Part shown: piece by piece, positions 34,249-43,621 of the stretch
How positions within the stretch are numbered: position 1 is the stretch's first letter
Layout: each line of letters starts with the position of its first letter
Source of the DNA: an uncultured Eubacterium sp.
Lineage (GTDB): Bacteria > Bacillota > Clostridia > Lachnospirales > Lachnospiraceae
Length of the DNA: 64,000 nucleotides
Assembly (NCBI GenBank): GCA_934320655.1
Contig: CAKRFN010000007.1
Span: 62,001 to 126,000, forward strand
Direction of reading: 5' to 3'
Made by a program: the position numbers and the translations under genes
The notes under the pieces: generated by a model
Databases searched by the model: none
Seen by the model: only the letters and a program-made list of their open reading frames with translations
Told to the model about the DNA's origin: nothing

Positions 34249-34692
34249 ATGATGAGCGCAAGACAACTCGCAAATTCACTGGACGAAATGATGAAGGAGA
34301 CACGCCGCGGACGTCTGAACTGGAGTATGCAGATCGAAGCAACTGACGATCTGGACGAGTCATGCAAGGAGCATGTATCACAGGACGGAACGGACTGGAT
34401 CGTGGACGAATGCTTTGTGGAATATTCCTGTACATGGAAAGGTCAGGATTTCTGCATGATTTCCTATGAGCATGTACTAACCCATGCGGATCAGACCCGC
34501 ATGACCTGTCTGATCTTTTTACCGCCGCTGGGCATGCGTTTCTTTGATGTCGCCGAGCTGGCCCCCTATGCGATCGAGGCAGATGCGTATGTCTCCAACA
34601 AAGTGCACCTGCTGTTTGAGCAGTTGATGGAGCTCTATCGCGCCGAGCCTGCCAGATGCCGCCTGCGCGTCATTGATCCTCTGAAAAATTAA
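34249..34692 (+). CDS. Conserved hypothetical protein, 147 residues
   Basis: A soluble protein of mixed alpha/beta character starting MMSARQLANSLDEMM. It contains three cysteines before the middle (ESCKEH, DECFVEYSC) and a hydrophobic central strand (MTCLIFLPPLGMRFFD). There is no signal peptide or membrane segment, and I recognise no family. GGGAGG lies seven bases before the ATG pair. It is bounded by the tRNA terminator upstream and its own terminator at 34790-34819, so it is probably a single-gene unit. Confidence 0.7.
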   Translation: MMSARQLANSLDEMMKETRRGRLNWSMQIEATDDLDESCKEHVSQDGTDWIVDECFVEYSCTWKGQDFCMISYEHVLTHADQTRMTCLIFLPPLGMRFFDVAELAPYAIEADAYVSNKVHLLFEQLMELYRAEPARCRLRVIDPLKN

Positions 34693-34789
34693 CCAAATTT
34701 TCCGTATGCTTTTTAGTAATACTGCCCTATCAAACGGACAATTTCTACTTTTTGCACTATTGCATCATCAAATACTTTATGCTACAGTA

Positions 34790-34844
34790 AATCCACGCAG
34801 ACACAATCCTGCGTGGATTCTTTATGTGACAGAAAATTCCTGTC
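34790..34844 (+). terminator. Terminator with palindromic tail motif
   Basis: Eleven-base arms AATCCACGCAG/CTGCGTGGATT (34790-34800/34809-34819) are followed by CTTTATGTGACAGAAAATTCC, a variant of the motif seen after stems at 27.7 and 32.9 kb. Confidence 0.75.
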
Positions 34845-34914
34845 CCCTCCCTGTATCACATCCCAAACCGATTCAGACAGCTTCCTCCTGTCCCTATCAG
34901 ACAAGGAGACTTCT

Positions 34915-35898
34915 ATGAATCAAAACATGAATTTCAGCCAATTTTGCAATGAACTGATCCGTGCACTCACACCGATGTTCCCGGAGCAGACCAGCATCAG
35001 TATCCAGACGATCCCCAAAAACAACAACGTATCCTTTGAGGCACTGATCATCCACGAACCCGGCACCAATATTTCCCCTACGATCTATCTTGAGGACTAC
35101 TACACACTCTACCGCGATGGCACTTCCCTCGACGAGCTGTGTGAAATTATCTGCGATGTCTTTTTGGAGGTGCGGCTCAACCACCCGATCGATCCGAGCT
35201 TTTTCACCGATTTTGCACAGGCGCGCCAGCGGCTCATTTTCCAGGTCATCAGCTATGAGAAAAACGAACAGCGGCTGCAGGACCTTCCCCATATCCAATA
35301 CCTTGACCTTGCGGTGATCTTCTGCTGTATGCTGCGCATGGAAAACGGCGAAGCTGCCACTGTCACGATCAAAAACGAGCATTTAGCCCTGTGGGACACA
35401 AATCTCGAGACCATAAAAAAACAGGCGCTCGCAAATACGCCACGCCTGCTTCCTGCCTATATTCAATCGATCACGGAGGTGCTCCGCGACCTCGCCACCG
35501 AGCATCCGTGTATCCTTCCGTTACTTAAACTGTCGGAGCACGACCCGGATATCCCCAAGCTCTATGTACTCACCAACGAAACCCAGATCGGCGGTGCCTC
35601 CTGTATGCTCTACCCGCACATACTCTCCGATTTTGCCGACAGCGTCGGCAAGGATCTGTATCTTCTGCCGAGCAGCATTCACGAGGTGCTTCTGCTCCCG
35701 ACTGATATACGGCACAGTGAAGCATCGCTCAACGCGCTCGTGCGGCAGGTAAATGAAGAACAACTGCCGCTGACCCAGCAGTTATCCGACCACGTCTATT
35801 TCTATTCGAGAGAGTTAAAATCCATCTGCTCCTGCGCTCAGGATAACAGCCGTTCATACAACTGCTCATACGCACGTGCAGACTTTTTCCAGGAATAG
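34915..35898 (+). CDS. DUF5688 family protein
   Basis: A 327-residue soluble protein beginning MNQNMNFSQFCNEL. It matches the DUF5688 pattern: an N-terminal helix, a strand pair with IYLEDYYTLYRDGTSLDELC, the segment LDLAVIFCCMLRM and a C-terminal region YPHILSDFADSVGKDLYLLPSSIHEVLLLP. The family is almost restricted to Lachnospiraceae and relatives, often in several copies per genome, and has no known function. ACAAGGAGACTTCT precedes the ATG at 34915; a longer frame from 34813 has no ribosome site. Its last 61 bases overlap the end of glgA on the other strand. Confidence 0.8.
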   Translation: MNQNMNFSQFCNELIRALTPMFPEQTSISIQTIPKNNNVSFEALIIHEPGTNISPTIYLEDYYTLYRDGTSLDELCEIICDVFLEVRLNHPIDPSFFTDFAQARQRLIFQVISYEKNEQRLQDLPHIQYLDLAVIFCCMLRMENGEAATVTIKNEHLALWDTNLETIKKQALANTPRLLPAYIQSITEVLRDLATEHPCILPLLKLSEHDPDIPKLYVLTNETQIGGASCMLYPHILSDFADSVGKDLYLLPSSIHEVLLLPTDIRHSEASLNALVRQVNEEQLPLTQQLSDHVYFYSRELKSICSCAQDNSRSYNCSYARADFFQE

Positions 35899-37283
35899 TC
35901 GAGCCTCATATCACGCTGTGCCATCTCATCCCAATGCGCGCGCTCGTCATAGTAGACATGCATCGCATAGTAAATGATCTTGAGCATCTCATGTGCATTA
36001 TAATTGGCGAACGAGAATCCGGTTCCGGTGTGATCGTACTCATTGTACGGCTGTACCGTATCCTTTAAACCACCGGTCTCACGCACGATCGGAAGTGTGC
36101 CATAGCAATATCCCATCAACTGGCTCAGACCGCACGGCTCAAACAGCGACGGCATCATCAGCGCATCCGCCGATGCATAGATCCGGTGCGCCAGCTGCTC
36201 CGAATAGCAGATATTTGCCGAAAGCTTATCCGGATATTTACCGGCAAAATGGCGCAGCATATCGACATACTGCTCCTGTCCGGTTCCGAGCACAACAATC
36301 TGCAGCCTTGCATGTCCCAGCAGCTCATCCATAACATACGCGATCAGATCCAGTCCTTTCTGATCTGTCAGTCGGGAAACCATCGCGATCATCATCGTAT
36401 CCGCATCCTCCGGCAGTCCCAGCTCACGCTGCAACGCCAGCTTGTTCTCGCGCTTTCCCGCTTTCATATCCGACACACCAAAATTATGTGTGAGGTAAAT
36501 ATCATGACCGGGATCATATGCCTGCGTATCCAGTCCGTTGATAATGCCGTAGAGACTGTCCCTGCGTGCATACAGCAGACCGTCCAGACTCTCGCCGCCC
36601 TCTTTTGTCATGATCTCCAGTGCATACGTCGGGCTGACCGTCGTCACTGCATCCGCATAGGCGATGCCGCCCTTTAAGAAATTCGCCTCGCCGTAGGATT
36701 CCAGCTTGTCCGGCGTAAAATACTCATCCGGCAGACCCGTGAGGTTCTTGACCACATCGATCGAATAGCGTCCCTGAAAACGCAGGTTGTGGATCGTGCA
36801 GATCGTCTTTGTCCGTTGCAGCTGCGGATAATCCGATGCAAATGCCTTCAGAAATACCGGTACAAGTGCCGCCTGCCAGTCATGGCAATGGATGATGTCC
36901 GGCACAAAACCGATCATCTCCGTCGCCGCGAGCACTGCCTTTGAAAAATATGCAAATTTCTCAATGTCCTCGTGCAGTTGGTTATACGGCTGCGAACCTG
37001 CAAAATAGTATTCGTTGTCAACAAAATAATAATGTACACCCGCCTCTTCCGTCTCCAGAATACCTACATACTGGTTTCTCCAGCCGAGCGATACATAAAA
37101 ATGGGAATGAAATCTGAGTTTCTTCTTCAGATTGTCCTCCATACAGGCATATTTCGGCAGAATCACACGGACATCATAGTTCTGTCTGTCAATATAATGT
37201 GCCAAAGAACCCGTGACATCTGCCAGCCCGCCTGTCTTGATAAAAGGAACTGCCTCTGAAGCTACAAATAATATTTTTTTCAT
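35838..37283 (-). CDS. glgA: Glycogen synthase (ADP-glucose, GT5)
   Basis: A 481-residue enzyme that extends alpha-1,4-glucan from ADP-glucose. The N-terminal nucleotide-binding motif is FIKTGGLADVTGSL, with IHCHDWQAALVP and TIHNLRFQGRY following. The C-terminal GT-B half has VSRLTDQKGLDLI and the retaining-GT signature LMMPSLFEPCGLSQLMGYCYG. The start at 37283 (MKKILFVASE) follows CAGGAGATGCGTG; a longer frame to 37442 lacks a site. No other glycogen gene is adjacent, so it stands apart from a glg operon. Its 3' end overlaps the DUF5688 gene tail to tail by 61 bases. Confidence 0.95.
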   Translation of the reverse strand: MKKILFVASEAVPFIKTGGLADVTGSLAHYIDRQNYDVRVILPKYACMEDNLKKKLRFHSHFYVSLGWRNQYVGILETEEAGVHYYFVDNEYYFAGSQPYNQLHEDIEKFAYFSKAVLAATEMIGFVPDIIHCHDWQAALVPVFLKAFASDYPQLQRTKTICTIHNLRFQGRYSIDVVKNLTGLPDEYFTPDKLESYGEANFLKGGIAYADAVTTVSPTYALEIMTKEGGESLDGLLYARRDSLYGIINGLDTQAYDPGHDIYLTHNFGVSDMKAGKRENKLALQRELGLPEDADTMMIAMVSRLTDQKGLDLIAYVMDELLGHARLQIVVLGTGQEQYVDMLRHFAGKYPDKLSANICYSEQLAHRIYASADALMMPSLFEPCGLSQLMGYCYGTLPIVRETGGLKDTVQPYNEYDHTGTGFSFANYNAHEMLKIIYYAMHVYYDERAHWDEMAQRDMRLDYSWKKSARAYEQLYERLLS

Positions 37284-37335
37284 CTGCACACGCATCTCCT
37301 GTATAGCATATTTTTTCTCTGCTACCAGTATACAC

Positions 37336-38133
37336 CTACGCGCGCTTATATTCCAGACGTATTTTATCTGCAATGAGTGCGATAAACTCAGAATTTGTCG
37401 GTTTGCCCTTGCCGTTACTGATTGTATAGCCAAACAATTCATCGATTGTATCTGTTTTTCCGCGGTTCCACGCTACCTCGATCGCATGGCGGATGGCGCG
37501 CTCTACCCGGCTCGGTGTCGTCTGAAATTTTTTGGCAATCGTCGGATAAAGTACCTTTGTAATCGAACCGAGCATCTCGATATCATCCACCGCCATCATA
37601 ATTGCCTCCCGCAGATACTGATACCCTTTGATATGCGCCGGTACTCCGATCTCGTGGATAATATTTGTCACATCTGCCTCTAAATCATGCGTTGCAGGCT
37701 CGGGTACTTTCTCATAGCTGCCTGCCGCACGCACCTCACTCCCACGGCGGTTGCGGTTGTCACGCAGGCGCTTGATATGCCGTAATACAACCTCGTTTTC
37801 AAACGGCTTCATAATAAAATAATCGGCTCCCTTTTGGAATGCATCCTCCGTGATGCTCTCCTGTCCGACCGCGCTGATAATGATCACCGCCGGTTTCTTT
37901 TTCAGGCTGTGGTCACGGCTCAGTTTGTCCAATACACTCAGTCCGTCAAGTTTCGGCATTACGATATCTAAGAGCATGACATCCGGCTGCTTGTTTCTGA
38001 TCAGATCATACGCCTCCACTCCGTCCTTTGCGGTTCCCACGACCTCTAATTCGGCATCCTTTGCCACGATATCTCCCAGTAATCTTAACATTTTCTCATT
38101 ATCGTCTGCGATTGCTACATTAAATTTGTCCAT
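37336..38133 (-). CDS. spo0A: Sporulation master response regulator Spo0A
   Basis: This 265-residue regulator has an N-terminal receiver domain (acidic pocket ADDNEK, phospho-acceptor in LLDIVMPKLDG, lysine in FIMKPFE) and the Spo0A-specific C-terminal domain (ATHDLEADVTNIIHEIGVPA, then TPSRVERAIRHAIEVAWNRG). Phosphorylated Spo0A activates entry into sporulation and represses vegetative regulators. Its place after spoIVB matches the order in other endospore formers. A GGAGGGACAAC ribosome site precedes the ATG. The 116 bases to spoIVB leave room for its own promoter. Confidence 0.97.
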   Translation of the reverse strand: MDKFNVAIADDNEKMLRLLGDIVAKDAELEVVGTAKDGVEAYDLIRNKQPDVMLLDIVMPKLDGLSVLDKLSRDHSLKKKPAVIIISAVGQESITEDAFQKGADYFIMKPFENEVVLRHIKRLRDNRNRRGSEVRAAGSYEKVPEPATHDLEADVTNIIHEIGVPAHIKGYQYLREAIMMAVDDIEMLGSITKVLYPTIAKKFQTTPSRVERAIRHAIEVAWNRGKTDTIDELFGYTISNGKGKPTNSEFIALIADKIRLEYKRA

Positions 38134-38249
38134 TGTTGTCCCTCCTTAACGAACTATCGCTATTATAAGAGGTGAATTCCGAATAATCTGTCAATTCTTG
38201 TCGGCAAATTAAATTTTTGTAAAAATTAGTGGTTGGGTATTTTATTTCA

Positions 38250-39566
38250 TCAATATATAGTGGTATGCTCCTCCAGCATCGATTCTGCGAAGATGCCATA
38301 CCCTCTGGTCGGGTCATCGACAAACACATGTGTGACCGCTCCGATGAGCCTTCCGTTCTGGATAATCGGGCTTCCGCTCATCCCCTGCACGATTCCGCCG
38401 GTGCGCGCGAGCAGCCGTTCATCGGTCACCCGGTAACGGATGCCCTTGTTTTCCTCCGAAGTGTGATAGTCAATCCGCTCGATCTCGATATCATACGCAA
38501 GACGCTCCCCCGTGACCGAGCAGATGATCTGTGCCGGTCCCTGTGTGATCTCCTGCTTGTAAGCGACCGGAAGCTGTGCGACATCCTCCAGCGTCTGCGG
38601 CAACTGCTCGATCGTCCCATAAATCCCGTTTTCCGTATTTTCCCCGACACTGCCAAGATAGCACGATGGCTGGAACCGGATGAGTCCCGTCACTTCCCCG
38701 GGACTGCCCCGCCTGCCCTTTGAGATACCGGTGATCGTTGTCTCATAGACGCTGCCGTCATCAATCTGGATCAGCTCACCCGTATCAACATCGCTCACAC
38801 CGTGTCCGAGCGCTCCGTATTCGCCGTCCTCCGTCACATAGGTCATTGTCCCGATGCCTGCAATATCATCCCGCACCCAGATACCGAGCTTGCTCGTACC
38901 GTCTGCCGCTACCTCCGGCATAACCGCAACATCGATCGGCTTGCCCGCACGCAGTACGTGTAACACCATGCGCCTGCCTCCGCTCGCTGCGACGAAATCC
39001 ATCAGCTCTTCCTTTGTGTGCACGGCCGTATCGTCCACCTTCACAATCACATCCCCACTTCTGATCCTGTATGCCGCAGGTGCAATCAATGCCCCGTTTT
39101 GATCGGTAAAACTGGCGCACTCCACGACAAGCACACCGCTGTTTTTCAGATAGATCCCTATGTTTGTGCCCGCAGCTACGACGTTTGCGCGATCCGTATA
39201 GTGAACAACCACCTGCTTGAGCGGAATCAGGTCAAACAGGCGGCAGGTCAGCACGCCGTCATTTTCCGATGCCGCCAGCGTGCGCTGCGCACCGAATACC
39301 GGCTGCACATCCTCCTCATAATCAATGCCGATCGGTAAACCGTCCGCAAATGCGAGCGGCTGTCCCTCCTGCTGCTCCGCCTTCGTCAGATAGATCTCGT
39401 CCGGCAGATAGACAAACAGCAGCGCATACGAAAAGACCAGCCATCCCAGCACACCGTATAAAACGTATCGCCGTTTGGCTCGTCCGTTTGCAGGCTTTTT
39501 ATTTTTCCTCCTCTTTTTCATCATGTTCCATAGTTTCATTGTTTTTATCCTGTTCATCGTTTTCAT
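38250..39566 (-). CDS. spoIVB: SpoIVB peptidase (PDZ-containing S55 family)
   Basis: A 438-residue signalling protease that, in spore formers, is made in the forespore and triggers sigma-K processing in the mother cell. One membrane segment (YGVLGWLVFSYALLFVYL, about 36-53) anchors it. A PDZ domain follows (APAAYRIRSGDVIVKVDDT). The S55 catalytic residues are visible as histidine in GALGHGVSD and serine in VQGMSGSPIIQ. The start is uncertain: GGAGG lies 16 bases before the ATG at 39566, while an internal ATG at 39539 has AGGA at good spacing. It follows recN, as in Bacillus. Confidence 0.95.
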   Translation of the reverse strand: MKTMNRIKTMKLWNMMKKRRKNKKPANGRAKRRYVLYGVLGWLVFSYALLFVYLPDEIYLTKAEQQEGQPLAFADGLPIGIDYEEDVQPVFGAQRTLAASENDGVLTCRLFDLIPLKQVVVHYTDRANVVAAGTNIGIYLKNSGVLVVECASFTDQNGALIAPAAYRIRSGDVIVKVDDTAVHTKEELMDFVAASGGRRMVLHVLRAGKPIDVAVMPEVAADGTSKLGIWVRDDIAGIGTMTYVTEDGEYGALGHGVSDVDTGELIQIDDGSVYETTITGISKGRRGSPGEVTGLIRFQPSCYLGSVGENTENGIYGTIEQLPQTLEDVAQLPVAYKQEITQGPAQIICSVTGERLAYDIEIERIDYHTSEENKGIRYRVTDERLLARTGGIVQGMSGSPIIQNGRLIGAVTHVFVDDPTRGYGIFAESMLEEHTTIY

Positions 39567-39622
39567 CAGATCAATGCAGCGCCTCCTTCGTACAAGTAAA
39601 TAGAACTAAGTACAAATCCATG

Positions 39623-39655
39623 AAAAAAGAAGAACGCCTTACGCGTTCTTCTTTA
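39623..39655 (-). terminator. Terminator after recN
   Basis: Nine-base arms GAAGAACGC/GCGTTCTTC with a five-base loop are flanked by A-run and T-rich ends. It lies between recN and spoIVB, so spoIVB probably has its own forespore promoter. Confidence 0.8.
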
Positions 39656-39686
39656 TTATGAGCTGTTTTTTGTTTTCCAATCAGGT

Positions 39687-41354
39687 TTATTTCGCCTGCA
39701 TCGCCAATTTTTTCATTTCGCGCGCACTCTCGATCACGGTCTGTGTCACTTCCACACCGCCGAGCATCCTTCCGAGCTCCGCGATACTCTGCTCCTCGTC
39801 GAGCAGCGTCAGCCGCGTCACGGTCGTTCCGTCCGCCACCTGTTTTTCGATAAAATAATGCGCATCTGCCATCGCCGCGATCTGCGGCAGGTGGGTAATA
39901 CAGATCACCTGATGGTTTTTCGCGATCTTATGGAGCTTTTGTGATACCATCTGCGCGGTCCTGCCGCTGATGCCGGTATCGATCTCGTCAAAGATCAGCG
40001 TCTCAATGCCATCGTTTTCCGCGAGCACGGATTTCAATGCCAACATCACGCGCGACAATTCACCGCCCGATGCGATATTTTTGAGTTCGCGCAGCGGCTC
40101 ACCCGGATTGGTCGAAATCATAAATTCCATCGCGTCAGTTCCGTTCGCGCTGTAATGATCGAGTTTCGTGAATTTGAGATCAAATGCGACATCTAAAAAA
40201 TTCAGGTCACGCAGTGCCTGCAGCATCTTCTCCCGCAGCTGTACGCCCGCCGCCTGACGCAGCTCACTCAACTGCGCACTCAGCAGGTCTACTTGTTCGC
40301 GCGCGCGCTCCAGCTCTTGGCGCAGCCGCTGTTCATAAGCATCCATATCGCTGAGCTGGTCGATCCGCTCCTGTTTTTTTGCACATGCATCAAGTATTTT
40401 TTCGATCGTATCGCCGTATTTCGACTTCAGATGGTTGACGACATCCAGCCGCTGTTCTACCTCGGCAAACTGTTCACCGTCAAACACGGCATCCTCCATA
40501 TAACCGCTCAGATCCCGATGAAAATCCGACAGCAGTTCCTCGATCTGGCTCAACTGCCCGCTCATGGATGTGAGCTGCTCATCGAAGCTGTCTACCGCTG
40601 TCAGCTCCCGTGTCGCCCTGCCGATCAGCGCGGATGCACCATCCTCGCCGACCGCCTGATCGACCGTCTGCAATGCCTCCATGATCCGTTTGCTGTTTGT
40701 CATGCGGCGGTACACCTGTTCCAGCTCCTCGTCCTCGCCGGATATGAGCCGCGCACCCTCGATCTCCGAGACCTCATACTCTAACAGCGCCTGCTCCCTT
40801 GCGAGCGCCTCCTTATCACCGCATTGCTCCTCCAATGATTTTTTGCAGGCAGTATACGTTTTATACGCCTCTGCCAATGCACGTTTTTTTTCTAAAATTT
40901 TTGCACCCGCATAATCATCCAGATACTCCAGATGCTTACTCATATGCAGCAGCGACTGGTGCTCGTGCTGTCCGTGAATATCGATCAGACACGCAGCCGC
41001 CTCCCGCAGCTTTGATGCAGGTACACTCTCACCGTTGATCTTTGCCACGCTGCGGCCTCCGGTGATCCTGCGGGATAAAATGACCGTTTCATCCTCCGGC
41101 TCGATCCCCAGCGCCTGTAGCTGTGTACAGACAGATGCGGACAGACCGGAAAAGATCAGTTCCACATAACCCGCTTCCTCATGCTCCCTGAGCATGCTGC
41201 GGTCTACCTTTTCACCCAGTGCAAAACTGATCGAATCAATGATAATCGATTTACCGGCACCGGTCTCTCCGGTGAGGATATTCAGACCATCTCTTAGGTC
41301 TACCTCCACTTCATTGATCAATGCCAGATTTTTTACATATAGCGTTTGCAGCAT
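39687..41354 (-). CDS. recN: DNA repair protein RecN
   Basis: A 555-residue SMC-like ATPase used in double-strand break repair. The N-terminal Walker A is LTGETGAGKSIIID. A long coiled coil spans about 150-370, and the C-terminal signature and Walker B region reads ASGGELSRVMLALKSVLAE then LIFDEIDTGISG. Length is typical. It is followed by a terminator and preceded by argR (37 bases), matching the order argR-recN-spoIVB of spore formers. Confidence 0.97.
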   Translation of the reverse strand: MLQTLYVKNLALINEVEVDLRDGLNILTGETGAGKSIIIDSISFALGEKVDRSMLREHEEAGYVELIFSGLSASVCTQLQALGIEPEDETVILSRRITGGRSVAKINGESVPASKLREAAACLIDIHGQHEHQSLLHMSKHLEYLDDYAGAKILEKKRALAEAYKTYTACKKSLEEQCGDKEALAREQALLEYEVSEIEGARLISGEDEELEQVYRRMTNSKRIMEALQTVDQAVGEDGASALIGRATRELTAVDSFDEQLTSMSGQLSQIEELLSDFHRDLSGYMEDAVFDGEQFAEVEQRLDVVNHLKSKYGDTIEKILDACAKKQERIDQLSDMDAYEQRLRQELERAREQVDLLSAQLSELRQAAGVQLREKMLQALRDLNFLDVAFDLKFTKLDHYSANGTDAMEFMISTNPGEPLRELKNIASGGELSRVMLALKSVLAENDGIETLIFDEIDTGISGRTAQMVSQKLHKIAKNHQVICITHLPQIAAMADAHYFIEKQVADGTTVTRLTLLDEEQSIAELGRMLGGVEVTQTVIESAREMKKLAMQAK

Positions 41355-41391
41355 AGATTACTTCCTTTATTGTTCTGTTGATTCGTATGGT

Positions 41392-41844
41392 TTATTCAGT
41401 TGCCAGCTTTTTCAGACGTACTAACAGATTCTGTGCATCCGCACTCGTGCGGACGGCGCACATGATCGTATCATCACCCGCGATACTGCCGACGATCTCA
41501 TCACACTGCATATGGTCGAGCGCTGCCGCCACCGCCATCGCCATGCCTGAAACAGTCTTTACAACCAGTATGTTCTGTGCCGTGTCCGCAGAGCGGAACC
41601 CCTCCTTAAAGACACGCACATAGGTTCCGTTCATATCCTCATCCGACTCCGCCAGTGTCGCATAGCGCTGTCTGCCGTTTGCCTGCGCAACCTTTGTGAG
41701 CTTGAGCTCCCGGATGTCACGGGATACGGTCGCCTGTGTGACCTGATAGCCCTCCCGCCTGAGATAATCAGACAGCTCCTCCTGTGTCTCGATGTCATAC
41801 TGTTTGATCAGTTCGAGTATTTTTGTATGTCTGGTTGCTTTCAT
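41392..41844 (-). CDS. argR: Arginine repressor ArgR/AhrC
   Basis: A 150-residue regulator with an N-terminal winged helix (EELSDYLRREGYQVTQATVS, then RDIRELKL) and a C-terminal hexamerisation and arginine-binding domain (GSIAGDDTIMCAVRT). With arginine bound it represses biosynthesis and can activate catabolism. Its place between nadK and recN is conserved in Firmicutes. A weak candidate target lies before argH in this window. Confidence 0.96.
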   Translation of the reverse strand: MKATRHTKILELIKQYDIETQEELSDYLRREGYQVTQATVSRDIRELKLTKVAQANGRQRYATLAESDEDMNGTYVRVFKEGFRSADTAQNILVVKTVSGMAMAVAAALDHMQCDEIVGSIAGDDTIMCAVRTSADAQNLLVRLKKLATE

Positions 41845-41900
41845 TGTCTCTCCTCAAGAAAATCACTGATAAAATACCACCTATACCATTTCATAAAACA

Positions 41901-42761
41901 TCAGTGATAAGACTGCATTTTTTTACGCAGAATCTCTAAAAAGCTCAGCTTTCCGAGCTTTAAAATCCTGCAATCTTCCTTTGCCTGACAGATCACGATC
42001 CGATCCCCGACATCCAGCTTTGCATAGTGATCGCCGTCAAAGCTCACCACGACCTGTTCGTCCGCCTCGCAGCGTCTCGCACCGATCTCCACAACGACCT
42101 CATCCTCCGCCCCGATCACAATGCTCTTGGAGTTCAGTGTATGTGAATTGATCGGTGTGATGAGGATCATCCGAGCCTTCGGATCTACAATCGGCCCGCC
42201 CGCCGACAGATTGTATCCGGTTGATCCGGTCGGTGTCGATACGATGACTCCGTCACCGTCAAAGGTATTGAGATACTGTCCATTGACATAGACCACCAGA
42301 CTGACGAGCTGCAATGCCCCGCTGCGGTGAATGACAATGTCGTTGAGCGCCGCCTGCTGCGGCAGTTCCTTTCCGCCCTGCACAGGGATCCCGCACAGCC
42401 GCATACGCGCCTCCAGCACAAACTGGTCATCCATGATCTGGTCGATCGCCCCGTACACGGTCGCCTCCTCCAGCTCACACAGATATCCGAGTGTGCCGAG
42501 ATTGACACCGATCAGCGGCACGTTGCGCGATGCCGTATCCCGCGCCGCACGAATCAGCGTTCCGTCACCGCCGACGACAAAAATGAGATCCAACTGCTCC
42601 GGAAGCTGTTCCGGTCTGACATAGCCGTCCGGCTGCTCCTCCCCACGGCTCACAAGGTATCCGCAGCTGCCGCCCTTTGTCTCAATATAGTCCTGAATAC
42701 TCTTTGTGAGCCTCAGACCTTGATCCTTATATGAATTTGTAATAATGAAAAAATTCTTCAT
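41901..42761 (-). CDS. nadK: NAD kinase
   Basis: A 286-residue enzyme that phosphorylates NAD to NADP. The GGDGTLIRAAR motif near residue 62, GVNLGTLGYLCE and TPTGSTGYNLSAGGPIV (the conserved NAD-binding loop) are present. I prefer the ATG at 42761 (MKNFFIITNS), six bases after GAGG. An ATG four codons earlier at 42773 overlaps the tlyA stop as ATGA and is also plausible. Either way it is translationally coupled to tlyA. Confidence 0.95.
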   Translation of the reverse strand: MKNFFIITNSYKDQGLRLTKSIQDYIETKGGSCGYLVSRGEEQPDGYVRPEQLPEQLDLIFVVGGDGTLIRAARDTASRNVPLIGVNLGTLGYLCELEEATVYGAIDQIMDDQFVLEARMRLCGIPVQGGKELPQQAALNDIVIHRSGALQLVSLVVYVNGQYLNTFDGDGVIVSTPTGSTGYNLSAGGPIVDPKARMILITPINSHTLNSKSIVIGAEDEVVVEIGARRCEADEQVVVSFDGDHYAKLDVGDRIVICQAKEDCRILKLGKLSFLEILRKKMQSYH

Positions 42762-42769
42762 CGCATTCC

Positions 42770-43600
42770 TCATTCGTTCCCGTTCTTTACCGTATCTGGC
42801 TGTGCCAGCGTCCCGTGTGCAGCCGCTACGACCTGCTCCGGTGCCACCTGCTCCCCACATGCCGCCTGCTGGTCATTTTTCAGATGTACGAGATACTCGA
42901 TATTGCCCTCGGGCCCCTTGATCGGCGAAAACGACAAATGCAGCACCGAAAATCCGAGTTCCCTTGCAAATGCCAACACCTTTTCGATCACCTCCAGATG
43001 GACAGACCGGTCACGCACGACACCCTTTTTCCCGACCTTTTCCCTGCCTGCCTCAAACTGCGGCTTGATCAGGCATACCATCTCTGCGTTTTCCTTTAAC
43101 AGCGCCTTTGCAGGTCCGAGCACCTTTGTGAGCGAGATAAACGATACATCCACCGACGCAAAATCCAACGGCTCCCCGATATCCTCCGGTGTGACATAGC
43201 GGATATTCGTCTTTTCCATGCATACGACGCGCGCGTCCTGACGCAGCTTCCATGCAAACTGACCGTACCCGACATCCACCGCATACACCTTGGCAGCCCC
43301 GTTCTGGAGCATACAATCGGTAAAGCCGCCGGTCGAAGCACCGATATCCATGCACACCATGCCATCAAGCGACAATGCAAATTCTTTCATCGCCTTCTCG
43401 AGCTTTAATCCGCCACGGCTCACATAAGCAAGTGTATTGCCCCGCACCTCGATCGGCACCTCCGTATCAAATCCGGCTCCCGCCTTGTCCTCCTTCTGTC
43501 CGTTGACATATACGTTTCCTTCCATGATCATCGCTTTTGCCTTTTCTCTGGAAGGAGCCAGCCCACGCTGCACGAGCAGCACATCTAATCGTTCTTTCAA
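42770..43600 (-). CDS. tlyA: TlyA family rRNA methyltransferase/hemolysin
   Basis: A 276-residue protein with an N-terminal S4 RNA-binding domain (RLDVLLVQRGLAPSREKAKA) and an FtsJ-like Rossmann methyltransferase domain. The SAM loop is MDIGASTGGFTDCML and the motif IV region is DFASVDVSFISL. TlyA proteins 2'-O-methylate rRNA; the hemolysin label is historical. It lies between dxs and nadK in the standard Firmicutes order and overlaps nadK. The C-terminal 30 residues (QQAACGEQVAPEQVVAAAHG) are longer than in many family members. Confidence 0.93.
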   Translation of the reverse strand: MKERLDVLLVQRGLAPSREKAKAMIMEGNVYVNGQKEDKAGAGFDTEVPIEVRGNTLAYVSRGGLKLEKAMKEFALSLDGMVCMDIGASTGGFTDCMLQNGAAKVYAVDVGYGQFAWKLRQDARVVCMEKTNIRYVTPEDIGEPLDFASVDVSFISLTKVLGPAKALLKENAEMVCLIKPQFEAGREKVGKKGVVRDRSVHLEVIEKVLAFARELGFSVLHLSFSPIKGPEGNIEYLVHLKNDQQAACGEQVAPEQVVAAAHGTLAQPDTVKNGNE

Positions 43601-43621
43601 TCTTAATCAGTCTCCCAAATC

